From Cynocephalus volans (taxonomy: Eukaryota > Chordata > Mammalia > Dermoptera > Cynocephalidae): 64,000 nt of DNA. A model generated the notes under the pieces. The model did no database searches. It saw only the letters and a list, made by a program, of their open reading frames with translations, and was not told where the DNA came from. The stretch is from the NCBI RefSeq assembly GCF_027409185.1, contig NC_084462.1:20745577-20809576 (forward strand), given 5' to 3'. This document shows, piece after piece, positions 1-11,800 of the stretch (positions are counted from its first letter, which is position 1; each line of letters opens with the position of its first letter). Both the position numbers and the translations under genes were made by a program.

Positions 1-1014
1 GTATTTACAGGTGAGGGTAGCTGAACAACCAGAGCAGGCACTTTGGTCACGAGGAAGAAGAGCACAGCCACAGAGAAGCAGGGCATCTTGGGCAAGAAGC
101 TGAGTGGATGGGACAGCTGCAGAGACAGGTGCCCTGAAGTTTCCTGCTGGACTATTTTGTTTCACCCCTATCATTTCTTCTTAATTTCTCAATGTTTCAT
201 CTTCATAAAGCTCCTTCCTCTTGCTTGTTCCCACTCTTAAACCATCCCAGATGCCCGCTGCAGTTCCATCCATTACAGCCACTATTTCCTGGGCATCCCG
301 TTCATCTTCACAAGTCCTGTAGCATGATTCTTTTCCTCCGCTCATGAAATTCTGGCTGCCCAATTCTGTGCCGTAGTTTCGGTTTTCCCATCTGATCCAC
401 TCTGTGTGAGTTATGATCCCATCACACCCTTGATTCCTGTTACGCTCCTACTTTTCCAGCTTCTCACCATACAGTTTCACCTTCTCCCACCCCTCTATTC
501 TCTGGGACATCCAGCTGCTCCCAGCCCCATGCTGCAGCCTCCAGGGCTACTGCCTCCCTAGCTTGGCTTGGCCTCCACATGCAGCTCTTTAGGATCTTCA
601 GTTCAGGAAGCTTGGCCGCTCTGACTCTCCCACGTTCCTCTTCTCCTAGTAGTTCCTGCTGTCTCCCTTTGGAAGTCCATATCCTTCCGTCATCCGACCA
701 TTTCTCCCAAGCAGCTCCCTGGATTGATTTTCCCTGGAGGCTAGTCAGTGTCGTCCAGCCTCTCTCCCGTTCTCAGCTGGCCCATTCTCTTTGCCTTGGG
801 AGTCACTTGAGCTTCATCCCCTTCTCAGCAGCCTCAGTTTCCCCTTCTCCCCAGCTGGGTCAGTCCTCTCTCAGGCTTCTGTCTGCCTCTGAGCCAGTCC
901 CACAGTGTTCTGTTCCAGGGTCCCTAAGCTCTGCCAACCCTCCTCCTGTCCTCTGTGGCCAGGCCATCTGTTTCCTTGCCTGGTTTGTCACTGCTTCATT
1001 GTTGGCATCCAAAT
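1..1014. other. Unassigned sequence, unit 1
   Basis: This is pyrimidine-rich on the plus strand from about 480. A 152-codon open frame (579-1037) has low-complexity Ser/Pro/Leu content and no recognisable domain. I see no gene here. Confidence 0.5.
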
Positions 1015-1240
1015 TAGTCCATTTCTGCTGCGTATAACAAAATACCTGGGACTGGGTAATTTATAAAAAAACAAAATCTATTGCTTGTGGTTTCAGAGGC
1101 TGGGAAGTCCAAAGTCCAGGGAGCACTTTTGGTGAAGGTCTTCTTTGGTGGTGCCTTTACAACAATGGCAGAAAACGGCAGAGCAGAGAGAGAGCTAGTT
1201 CCTTGTGCACTCTCCTTTTAAAGCCCTCAGAACCACGCCT
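1015..1240 (-). mobile_element. Antisense MaLR-type LTR fragment, unit 1
   Basis: It begins TAGTCCATTTCTGCTG and continues with CCTGGGACTGGGTAATTTAT. This is the reverse complement of the U5 end typical of THE1/MST LTRs (...ATTACCCAG...GGACTAATACA). Only part of the LTR is recognisable. Confidence 0.65.
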
Positions 1241-2137
1241 AGTGGAGCTGTGAGAGCAGGTCCGCCATGGAAACCCCAGAATTGTAGAGCTACCAGTATG
1301 CAGTGCCAGCCTGCGAGAGCTGAAGCATCACCTAAGAAAGCCATGGGAGGGGAGCTGCTGGAGGACTTGGGGCCCTAACCCTCACACCTGCATGCAGAAG
1401 ATATCGAACATGGAGTCAAGGTATGTGATTTGCCAGCTTTGAGATTTAGTGCCTGCCCTGCTGGGTTTAGGACTTGTTTGGGACCTGTTACCACTTTCTT
1501 TTGGCCTACTCTTCCGTTTTTGAACGGGAATACGTACCCCCTGCTTGTCCCACCATTGTATCTTGAAAGTAGATAACTTGTTTTAGATTTCACAGATGGG
1601 ACTTTGAATAACTTTGGACTTTTGAGTTGAAACAAGTTAAAACTTTGGAGTTGATATGAATCTATTTGTATGTGAAAAGGACGTGAGTTTTGGGGAGCCA
1701 GGGGTGGAATGCCTTGGGTTGAATGTCCCCGCAAAACTTAATCCCCACCGTAACTGTTGAGGGTGGTAAATTTTGTTATGGTAATTGAAAGGTGGGGCCT
1801 TGAAGAAGTGATTAGCTTGCAAGACCATGCCCTACTGAATTGACGAATAATAGTGGTCAGGGGCGTGATTCTGAGCACGTTAAAAGGAGTGTGCATGCCA
1901 TTTTCTGCCATGTGAGACCCCTGCTCTGCCATTTTCTGCCATGTGAGACCCCTGCTCTGCCATTTTCTGCCATGTGAGACCCCTGGGTCACTGTTACCAG
2001 CACCAAGACCCTCGCCAGGTGTGTTCTCTGGAGTTTGCACTTCCCAGCCCCTAAAAGAGTGAGCAGTAAATTTTGTTTTCTTACACAGTGCCCAGTTCTA
2101 ATAGTTTGTTAAAAGCAACAGAGGCAGAGTAATACAG
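1241..2137 (+). mobile_element. MaLR retrotransposon 3' end (internal + LTR), unit 1
   Basis: Bases 1241-1709 resemble the non-coding 3' internal part of THE1/MST elements (CATGGAGTCAA, then TTGGACTTTTGAGTT, then a GGGGAGCCAGGGGTGGAAT run before the LTR). The LTR follows at 1710-2137, ending AATACAG. It holds three head-to-tail copies of a 31-base repeat. No retroviral coding is seen. Confidence 0.75.
1895..1983 (+). repeat. 31-base tandem repeat, three copies
   Basis: Three consecutive near-identical copies contain CCATTTTCTGCCATGTGAG and lie inside the MaLR LTR. The same site has two copies in unit 2 and one in unit 3. Confidence 0.9.
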
Positions 2138-2812
2138 CGTCCATCACCTTGTTTCCTGGTCGACTCTTTTCATTCAGCTCATCCCTCACCTTAGCTGCTC
2201 TTCTTTCTTCACCTGCCCTCACCTGCAGTCCTGTGGAGACCCAGATCTTCTTATGTTCATGCAAATTCCTATGTGTCTCATCAGTGATACCTGTTCCCAA
2301 GCTGCTTCCATCAGACTATTCCTCCTCTTTGTTTGTAGCTGTTTCCATACCTGCTGAACTATTCTCCACGTTAGTACTTCACCTGCACCCACTTCTGAGT
2401 GCTGTCCTCTCCTGGAGCCATCTCCATCAGGTGCAACTGTCCCTGTGGCCCCTCCAGCTTTGGTGGTTTTGCTGTGTGTGGTTACTCGGTGCTCATCAGC
2501 TGATCTCACTGATCCTACCGGCACCCTTCCCCACCACACAAACGTGCTTTTTTCATCGTCGTCTCTGCACTGCGTTGCTTACCTGACACTAGCTGCTCCT
2601 ATGCCTAGATCCTCTCTCCTCTGCCACCTTTCTTGGATCTTCTAAGCTGTTTCAGTTGCCCATGTGCACCCCCAAGTTTCAATCCTTCCCATTTCTTTGG
2701 CTTCTCCTGTCTTCTTGTCATAGGTCTGTCCTAAAGTGTTCCTGCATCTTCACCTGTTCACCTTCCCTGACTACCGAGCTCTGACAGAGCTCCCAACTGT
2801 GGCTGTACGAAG
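2138..2812. other. Unassigned sequence, unit 1
   Basis: This is a T/C-rich stretch. Open frames of 145 (+) and 106 (-) codons overlap each other and show no domain. I recognise neither a gene nor a repeat family. Confidence 0.45.
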
Positions 2813-3142
2813 TGTTGTATAAAGAATAATTTGTCTGGTCGTTGTCTCTGGCTCCTGGAGGGATCCTCCAAATCCTTGGAATTTTCTGGGAGACAGGAGT
2901 GTCTGTTACTCATGGTGGGCGCCTTGGACTACACCTGAGTTTATGCTAACCAGGTGAGTTAGCATGGGGGCCACACCAAAAAGATGAGCCATGGGATTAG
3001 AGGGTTGCAGCTTTGAGCCATGTGAGTCAGCCCAACCTCCAGGAAGGAGAGTGGGGGCTGGAGATTGAGTTCGGTCACATGGCTGATGATTGAATCAACC
3101 ATGCCTATGTAATGAAACCCCAATAAAAACTCTGCACATGTA

Positions 3143-5710
3143 CTATGGATTGAATTGCATCTCCTAAAGTTTAATATAATAGAAACTTAATTCCCACCGT
3201 GGCACTGTTAAGAAGGTGGGAAATCCTATTATGGCAATTGAAAAGTTGGGCCTTTAGGAGACAATTAGATTGTGAGGTCTGTGCCCTCATGAATGGATGA
3301 TGCATTCATGGAGTAATGGGCACGGTCCCGATGGTGTTAAAAGGAGAGTAAGGAGTTAGCTCTTTCTTTTTATTTATTTGTTTTATTTGAATTGAAACAT
3401 AATTGATTGTACATATCTGTGGGGCACAGCATTGAATATCAGTACCCATGTGCAATGTGTGGTACTCAAAATAGTATAATTAGGATATGCAGTATTACAC
3501 AATGTCATCACTGTTTGTGGCCCTTTACCAATTTCTCTATAATTCACCTCCCACTCCCCCTTCCCCTCCTCCCCTCCCCCTTCTCACATCTCTGATAACC
3601 TCAGTTCTGTTGTCTCCTTTTGAAAGTTCAATCAATGAATTATTGTGATTGTTGTATCTTTCTTTCCCTTTTTACAATTTTATACATTTATTTGGTTGTT
3701 TAGGATTTTATTTGTTTTTTAGCGCCACTTATGAGTGAGGACATGCAGTATTTCTCTTTCTGTGCCTAGCTTAACATAATTTTCTCTAGTCCATCCATGT
3801 TGCTGTGAATGGCAGAATTTCATTCTTTTTACGGCAATGTAGTATTCCATTGTGTATATCCTTATCCGGTCATCTGTCAATGGACATTTAGTGTGGCCCC
3901 TGTAAATAGAGCTACATGAACATGGGAGTGCAGGTATCCCTTTGCCATGATGATTTCCATTCCACTGGGTATATACGGCAGTGGGATTGCTGGATAATAT
4001 GGCAGTTCTATCTATAGTTGTTTGAGGAACCTCCATACTGTTTTCCATAATGGCTGCACTAATTTACAGTCCCACCAACAGTGTAGGAGGGTTTCTCTTT
4101 CTCTGCATCCTCTCCAGCATTTGTTGTTCTCTCTCTTCTTGATAGTAGCTAATCTTACTGGGGTGTGTCATTTTGATTTGCATTTCCCTGGTGCTGAGTG
4201 ATGTTGAGCATCTTTTCATGTGTGTGGTGGCCATTTGTATATCTTTCTTTAAGAAATGCCTGTTAAGCTCATTTGCCCATTTTTTAATTGGGTTCCTTGT
4301 TTTTTTAATGTTAAGCTGTTTGAGTTCCTTGTGTATTTTGGATATCAATCCCTTGTCGGATGTATAGTTTGCACGTGTTTTCTCTCATTCTGTAGGTTGT
4401 CTTTTCACTCTGTTAATTGTTTCTTTTGTTGTTCTGAAGCCTTTTAGTTTGGTACAATCCCATTTATTCATTTTTTCTTTTGTTGCCCGTGCTTTTGGGG
4501 TCTTTTTCATAAAGTCATTGTCCAGTCCTACTTCCTGAAGTGCTTTCCCTGTGTTTTCTTCTCATCACTCCTATTTAACACAGTTTTGGAAGTACTTCCC
4601 AGAACAATCAGGGAAGAGGAAGAAAGAAAGGGCATCTCGATTGGAAAAGACAAAGTCAAGCTGTCGTTGTTTGCAGATGACATGATCATGTATATAGGAA
4701 AACCTAAAGATGCTACAAAAAAAGACTCTTGTAGCTGAGAAACAATTTCAGTAAAGTTGCAGGATACAAAATCAACATGTGAAAATCAGTAGCATTTTTA
4801 TACTCCCACAGTGAACTAGCAGAAAAAGAAGTCAAGAAAGCAAACGCATTTACAGTAGTCACCAAAAAATGAAATAACCAGGGAATAAATTTAAGCAAGC
4901 AGCTGAAAGACCTTTAGAATGAGAACTACAAATCACTGCTGAAAGAAATTAAAAAGGACATAAAAAGATGGAAAGACATTCCATGCTCTTAAATTGGAAG
5001 AATTAACATTATGAAAATGGCCGTACTACCCAAAGCCATCTATGGATTCAATGCAATCCCCATCAAAATCCCAATGACATTCTTCACAGAAATAGAAAAA
5101 CTAATTTTAACGTTCATAGGGAACAACAAAGGACCCGCAATAGGCAGAGGAATCCTGAGCCAAAAATGATAATAATGGTAAAACCAGAGGCATTACACTA
5201 CCTGAATCCAAATGATACTACAAAGCTGTGTTAACCAAAACAGCATGGTACTGGCATAAAAACAGACACTTGGACAAATGGAACAGAACAGAGGACCTGG
5301 AAATCAACCCACATACTTACAAGCACAGGATCTTCAAGAAAGGCACCAAGAACATACACTGGGGAAAAGACTGTGCCTCTTCAATAAATGGTGCTGGGAA
5401 AACTGGATAGCCATTATTTAGAAGAATGAAACTAGACGTGTGCCTCTCAACATATCCCAAAATCAACTCAAAATGGATTAAAGGCTTAAAAATAAATGTA
5501 GTGTTAGCTCTCTCTTGCCACACTGTTTTGCCATGTGGCACCCTGCGTTTCTGTGAAGGGTCAGCACCCATCCACAAAGCCCTCACTAGTTGTGTTTCCT
5601 GGGCGTTGGACATCTCAGCCTCTGAAAAGGTAAGAAATAAATTTTGTTTCCTTATAAATTACCCACTTTTAGGTCTTCTGTTATAAGCAACTGAAACAGT
5701 CCAGTACAAC
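3143..5710 (+). mobile_element. MaLR LTR interrupted by L1, unit 1
   Basis: The first half (3143-3363) starts TATGGATTGAATTGCATC. The second half (5503-5710) contains CTCTCTCTTGCCACACTG, TATAAATTACCCAC and a terminal GTCCAGTACAAC. Together they read as one MaLR LTR with the L1 at 3364-5502 inserted in it. Confidence 0.75.
3364..5502 (-). mobile_element. LINE-1 3' end with 5' inversion, unit 1
   Basis: Bases 3364-4560 carry the L1 3' end on the minus strand, with a T-rich antisense tail at the left and the ORF2 C-terminal region (for example [11 protein letters not shown]). Bases 4561-5502 carry the adjoining upstream ORF2 part on the plus strand, including the reverse transcriptase FADDM motif near 4673. 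The plus part ends where the minus part begins in ORF2, which is the twin-priming structure. GTTAGCTCT flanks both sides (3355-3363 and 5503-5511). Many stops make it dead. Confidence 0.88.
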
Positions 5711-6060
5711 ATGAAAACTCAGGTGATTTTCCCTGGCTGGTGATACACATCATTGTGCTGGGAGGCTGATGTATCCTGATGACTCAGAAGCTTTGTGTTT
5801 GGGACCCTGCCAACCCACACTTCTCCTTTTTGGCTGGCCATGATTTTTGTTTTCTTTTTTGTGTGTGTAATAAAAGTGTACATATCATGCTTTCCTGAAT
5901 CTCGTTAAGTTGTTCTAGAGAATTATCAAATCTGAGAGGGGTATGGGAGTCCCCAAATTTGTAGCCAGTTGGTGAGAAGTGCATATGGCCTGGGGACTCC
6001 TGAACTTGTAGCGAAGGCAGTCTAGTGGGGGGCCTGTGGCCTTAACCTGTGACATTGACC

Positions 6061-7444
6061 GAACTTCATTATTACAATTGCATTGCAGGTGCCTGTCTTT
6101 AATAGTTTCTACCTGGATAGGAACTTTCATCTCCTCAGTTGCTGCATGCACGTCACTGCACTCAGTCTCCACTACATCCGTCAAACTTCAAGCTCATTGT
6201 ATACTTCAGCCTTTCCCGGGTCCTTAACGTTGTTCCCTTTTTTCTCAAACCCTATCCACATCTCCTCAGTGGCTCTTTTTCCTCAGAAGCTTACTGCCCT
6301 GTTGTTTGTCTCTCGTTGGTTTGTCTTGCTTCTCGCTGCTCCTTTCCGCAGCTGCTCACGTATGTTCTGATGCTTCCATTTCCCGAGATGCTTTTCTCTA
6401 GTAACTCAGTATTCATGTTATTAGCTCTTTCCTCTCCAAGCCTATCTCACTTAACAGCTTTAGCCCTTCCTATCATCTCATTTTTCTCAGAAATTTCTCT
6501 AACACCCTCATTGATTTTCGGTTGTTTCTATTTCATCACATGCTCTGGATTTTCTTTCCATTACATAAAATTGGAATTTGAGGTTGTGAAAAGGACTCCC
6601 ATTATAATATAAGTAGCAAACACCACCTTTGCCTGTGTGTTCCCTTGCCTTGGACTATTTCCAGGAATGCATCTCTTGTTGAGACACCTTTCCTTTATTT
6701 AAAATTTTGGATTGTTATTCAGGCGCCCATACAGTTTCCTTCCTTCTTTCTACTCTTCCTAGTTTTTCTCCCTCACTATTTTCCCCTGGTTTCCTGCTTT
6801 AAGAGTCTAGCTTAAGATCTGCCTCTTGTAATTTTTGCTACATGAAAAATAATTCAGGATTCTTTTTCAGACTTAAGGAATTTGGTCAAATAACCAGCAT
6901 CCCATTAAGGAATAATATCACTGGACGGCGAACAAGCAATCCAGACTGATGTGATCACACGCATTGTAAAGGTGAGAAGACTTTTGATTTTTATTATATT
7001 TCTTCGAGTTACATTGCACTGTCCTCTTTAAAAATACATAAGACATGTCCTGTTTTAAAACACAGGTCCATTTTAAAATAAGGCAATTTTAAAAATTAAG
7101 TGGAATTCTCCCTGTTTAATAATGAAGACTAAACATGAAATAAAAATTTCTATGTGGATGAATTTTGGGGAACCCCCCCACCTGTACATATAGTAGATAA
7201 ATTATGCAAGTATAATAGATAAAAAGACAAAAACCTCTCTTAAGAATGAAAACAAAATTGTAATTATGGATATAACAGCTAGAACACCCATCACAAAACT
7301 TCATATAAACAGCATGTTTTCAAAACTATAACTATTTCAAAACTTTTTACAATAAATACAGTAATAATTCTATGGCCAACATTTTCAAAATATACCAATA
7401 AAATTTATGTTATCTATTAAGCTATATATTATAATCCTATGGCT
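6061..7444. other. Unassigned sequence, unit 1
   Basis: The region is T/C-rich to 6850, then A/T-rich. A 157-codon frame at 6139-6612 recurs in each unit but is hydrophobic low-complexity with no domain. ATTATATT near 6986 would give a minus-strand AATAAA after the candidate exon at 7445. Confidence 0.45.
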
Positions 7445-7564
7445 CTAGTTTTGTATGTTCAAAGTCATTTCATCCCGATCTGAGCCTCTACACTCCACTT
7501 TCACATGGTCCTCGTATATAACAAACAGACCTCCAACGTCTGCATCTCCCCTGGCCCCAGTGAT
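7445..7564 (-). other. Candidate terminal exon, unit 1
   Basis: Reading the minus strand, a long pyrimidine tract ending TCTTACTTCCAG (7576-7565) is followed by 120 bases. In phase 0 these encode 39 residues and then TAG. The peptide begins ITGARGDADVGG and ends DEMTLNIQN; I do not recognise it. It lies about 1.2 kb downstream of the SPDYE exon 6 donor at 8806. It could be a 3'UTR exon of that gene, or an alternative last exon joined in phase 0 to exon 5. The coding reading is speculative. Confidence 0.35.
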
Positions 7565-8805
7565 CTGGAAGTAAGAGAGAGACAATGTCAGACTTCAAGG
7601 AGGCAGTTCTCTTAGACATGAAGATTATTCACATTCTAAATCAATCCTAACCAAAGTTGAGACTGACTACTAAACCCAATTTAATGTCTGACCCTTTATT
7701 GTCAACCTGAATCCTAACCATCATTCTCAGTTGTGATTCTTGGACCCAGAATCACTCACTACACTTAAGGTCATGCCCAGTAGCCTGCTTTATAGCAAGG
7801 ACGTTAAGTGATTCTGCTCAGGGAGTGGGACATACTTGGAGAATGCGGTTTTGGACTTAACTCATACCTTGGTCCTTTTGTGTTACTTAAAACCTGAATT
7901 TCTAACCGTGCTAGAAACATCGCTAACATGTCAACATCATGAGACCAGAAGCCTAATCCCTAATCCTAACCTCTAATGTTTAACCACAATGCTTAGCCCT
8001 AAACGTGGCTAGTTGTGCAAGATTTGAACCAAATCTTTGCTTAATCCTCTGCCCAAAGCAATAACTCTAATGTGTCAATCGTAATCAGCCACTATGAAGT
8101 TAGTTTTTCTTAACCTTTGATTGGTCGAATAAAGTGCCTTGACCGTAAACTTCAGGGGGCAAAGGTGTAATTGTACAAGTGGAAAAACTGGTCCAGAAGT
8201 ATTAGTCAGGGGACAGCAAGAATTTGCAAGCGATCTGGCCATGAGCAATTTGTTTGAGAGCAAATTTGGATGAAAATATAATTATCATTTATCTTTCCTT
8301 ATTGAATTTGCAAACTGATCCATCTAATATCCTATTCCTAAACATTTATTTTGTTATGTATAAATCCCTCTAGTTGGTATTCCTGAGGGATGAAAGGTCA
8401 AAAATGAATTAAAAAGAGAAAGAAAAAACACAATGTATGGAGGGAAATGGAAATTTACAGCTGAAGGGTATTTACTTTTGACAAAAGTCAACATTTTATC
8501 AAAGCTATCATTTGGGCCCAACTGCTTTGGGTTAAAGGATTTTCGCCAGATCCGTGCCTGTGTGACACTGGCTGAGCGGCCTCCCTGGCTGGCTTCCAGC
8601 ACATCTTACTGAGGTTGCGCCTCTGTCTGGTTAACGTGTGGCTGTGGAGCTGATGGGGAGGGTCTGCTGCTTGCACCTGGCCGGCCACTTCACAATGCAA
8701 ATAAGGCTGATGTGGGCAGAGGGTGGATGAAAGTGGGCAAAGCAACCACATTTCCTAAATAGACAAGAAATCATTCTGTCCATACCCTGGAGGACACAGA
8801 CGTAC
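7565..8805. other. Downstream region of SPDYE copy 1
   Basis: It has no recognisable coding sequence. Bases 7645-7985 hold many irregular CCTAA/CCTAAC-like words. A minus-strand AATAAA lies at 8350-8345, about 500 bases past the SPDYE stop. Confidence 0.5.
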
Positions 8806-8850
8806 CTTCCTTCAGGCCGATGACCTCGGGCCTCCATGGTCCCCAGAGCT

Positions 8851-11800
8851 CTAGGGAATATGGGTGCGATGTCGTCCCCACACCCAGAGCTCCGGATCAT
8901 AAGCTTGGATCTGCAAAGAGAAAAAGCCCTCTGAAAAGACGAGACTCCCCAGGAAGACGCCTAACTCCCCTGGTCCAGCCTCCAGGTCTTTGTAGTCCCC
9001 AAATCCCAACTCCAAGTCCCCATGTTCCCGTCTCTCTCCAATCCGGCTTTATCCCACACCCTCCGCTCAGAATCCCCACAGCCCCACCCACCTGTTCACA
9101 CTCTTCCCGGGTAACCCTAGCCTTCCAGCCCATGGAACGGAAGAATTGGAATCTCAGTTTGTGGAACAAGGGACGCTGGGCACGGTTCCGTCCGTAGAGG
9201 AATGAAAAAATGGCCTGTTTAGGGGCCTCGTTGTCCTCCTCCATGTCACTGGCCAGGTAGCTGGAGAAAGAAATTAGGTTGCTTGTCAGGGGCACAAGCG
9301 GGAAGGACCTCCACGTGAGGTCAGCCTCCCAGAAAGGACAGGCCGGCCGTCCTCAGCACAGGACTCTCATCAGCCCTACGCGGTGTGACAGAGTATGACC
9401 CATTCATCAAGAGGCCACTGCTGGATGGAGACCTTCCAAAGGGCGCCTCTCACACCTTGATGATGAAGACAAAAACCCAACTGGAGAACCTGAGGATGTC
9501 TCTTGCCATCCTTAGGCAATGCAGTTGACATTGATTTCCCCATTCCCATCCTCGTCCCCCTTCCATTCAGCTTGTTACATGTGCACACACCTGTCTCTCC
9601 TGCTATATCGTAAATACCCTGAGGACAGAACGTGACCCTGACTTATTTCTCTCTTCAACCCTCTCCTACCAAATGGCTAATGTAGGACTTGGTCATGCTG
9701 GTGCGTCAGTTCACCAGGTATTTCTTGGATCTCTCTTCCCATCACCTCACATTCCCTGGCACATAGGATGTGCCTCTTAGGATCTTGTGAATGAATGAAT
9801 GCTTTATCCTATAGCCAAATGCCACACCGATTACCTCATAGACTCAATATAACATAAACACTTCCAAATTGAAAATAATTGTGGTGAGGCTTTTAAGAGT
9901 ACATTAACATTTTGACCAGACCCTGCTTTCAGTAGATGTCTATTCTAATGGGATTAGGGAAAGGGAAGGGGAAAATAAGAAACTGTACTCCGAAGTATCA
10001 TATCATAATAGAATTAATCAAAGTGCTACTAAGATGAAGAAGTTGGAAGATCAGGGAAGCCATCAAGAAGGTTTTGGTGTTTGAACGGACTTTAAGGATA
10101 AGTAATTTTCTTCAGATATATGTGTGTGGATGGCGCCTAGACAGAAAACAATATAAAAATTGAGGGAAGGGCATTTGAAAGGAGCAGAGAAACAAAGGAA
10201 TGAAATATCAAGATGGTAAGCAGGTTCGATTGGAGAGAGATTGCACGGTTAGGTGAATTCAAGCTGAGAACTGTGGCTTTGATTTGGGAAGTCATTAACC
10301 AGTGAAGTCATTGAAGAGGACTGTGAGGCAGTTTTGTGTTTTGGAAGGCAACACATGTAAAGCCCACTGGCTTGGAGAGAGACTTGTGAGAAACACCAGC
10401 AGGGAGCATTTTACAATAGATCCGTGTTATGCTAGGAGGGTCTGAATTGTGGCCTCGGCCATGGGAATCCGGAGGGGGAAGACAAAATTAATTTGGTATT
10501 GGTATTAGAAAGAGAGAAACAGAGAAATCAGAAATGAGTATTTGCCTGGGGGCAGGGTTGTGTCAAGGCTTTCTTCCGCTCCTCTGTGGAGAGTTTCATG
10601 TTTCCGTTTGCTTTCTTCAGTTTTTTTTTTTTTTTTAAGTGACATTACGGTGGTTTCTTTTTCACAAAGAACAGCTTAGGAACACTAAACTGTAATCGTA
10701 CCATTTTCATACACAGAGTAAACTGTAGAAATAGGTTAAAAAACAGATAAACGGTTAGCATTCTAGGGCTTGCCAGTTAGCCCACTCGGTAGAGTGCGGC
10801 GCTGATAACACCAAGGTCAAGGGTTTGGACCCCCAAACTGGCCAGCTGCTGAAATAAAAATAGCGTCCCACTTCTCGCTCTCTCACTTCCCTCCCAGGAT
10901 TATGGATATTAACCTATGGGATGAGGCAAAGTACTCACAGCGCTATGAAGAAATGAATCCGTCGGTATTGCCAGGGAAAGAGGCCAGCCCTGCTGAAATA
11001 AGCTATGACCATAGACAGGAGATACTGATGGAGAGAAGAATAACAATAGAAGAGAGGTCAAGCCTGGAAGAGGAAGAACCTCGAGATAAGGGAATGGGGG
11101 GCTGGGGCAGGACTTGCTGTCAGAGAAGAGACCCCAGTGTTGGCTGAGCATCCTTCCTTGTGGGGGAGCAGAGGGAGTGTCCGAAGTTTCTTTGCAAATC
11201 AGAGAAGTCAGGGGAAGGGACGCTGCTGATGCTCCCATGATGGCAGCTCAGATGGGATCTTTCTTTTGAGGGAATATGTTTAGGACAGCTGGTGTCAGGA
11301 GGGTCTTTGGGAAGCTGGAGCAAACGGGAGTGCCAAATCCATGAGAAGGGATGGGCCAGGAACTTAAAGGAACAACCTAAGACGCAATACCCAGGGCAAG
11401 ACCGTGGTCTAGGGCTCAGATCTCCAAGCAGGGGCAGGGGCCACCCATTCATTCTGCAAGAAACCATGAGGCCCCCCAAGGGAGATGTTGACAAGTCATA
11501 AAGGGGCCGGGACCGTGCGAGTGTCATGCTGGAGATGTGTCCAGGGAGAGAGGAGCAGAACTGTGGGTTAGAAAACCCTCCCCTCCCCCAGGTTATGCAC
11601 TGGAGCAGGAATGTAATTTGGTGAACAACCTTACCTTGTCAGATACCATCAGATTTTTGTCCCAGGCTAGGAATCTTTTAACAACACGATCCTCTGTAAA
11701 AAGAAGGCATATATGACATTGAGAACTGGAACAGGGTTGTCATGGGAGCCACAGAGTCTGGAGGAGAACATGTCTCCCTTGGAGAAGGCTCAGTATCGCC

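Larger units (their letters stand above)
2813..6060 (+). mobile_element. Old ERV-type LTR, split by nested insertions, unit 1
   Basis: The left part (2813-3142) runs to CCCCAATAAAAACTCTGC. The right part (5711-6060) resumes with GGCTGGTGATACACATCATT and has AATAAAAGTGTACAT and GGGGGGCCTGTGG-type U5 sequence. The order fits one ERVL-like LTR interrupted by the MaLR LTR at 3143-5710. The family name is not certain. Confidence 0.6.

Noticed and set aside
579-1037. 152-codon plus-strand frame
   Set aside because: It is shorter in the other units (104 codons) because of an indel and is Ser/Pro-rich low complexity. Part of it enters an antisense LTR fragment.
1895-1983. CRISPR-like direct repeats
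   Set aside because: The copies are head to tail without spacers, within a mammalian LTR.
6139-6612. 157-codon open frame on the plus strand, recurring at 31005 and 55706
   Set aside because: Its composition is hydrophobic, Ser/Leu/Phe-rich low complexity from T/C-rich DNA. It has no domain, several overlapping frames compete, and recurrence follows from the segmental duplication.
10767-10863. tRNA-Ile gene
   Set aside because: The acceptor stem is not intact, the B box is degenerate and an A-rich tail follows. It is a SINE repeated in all units.
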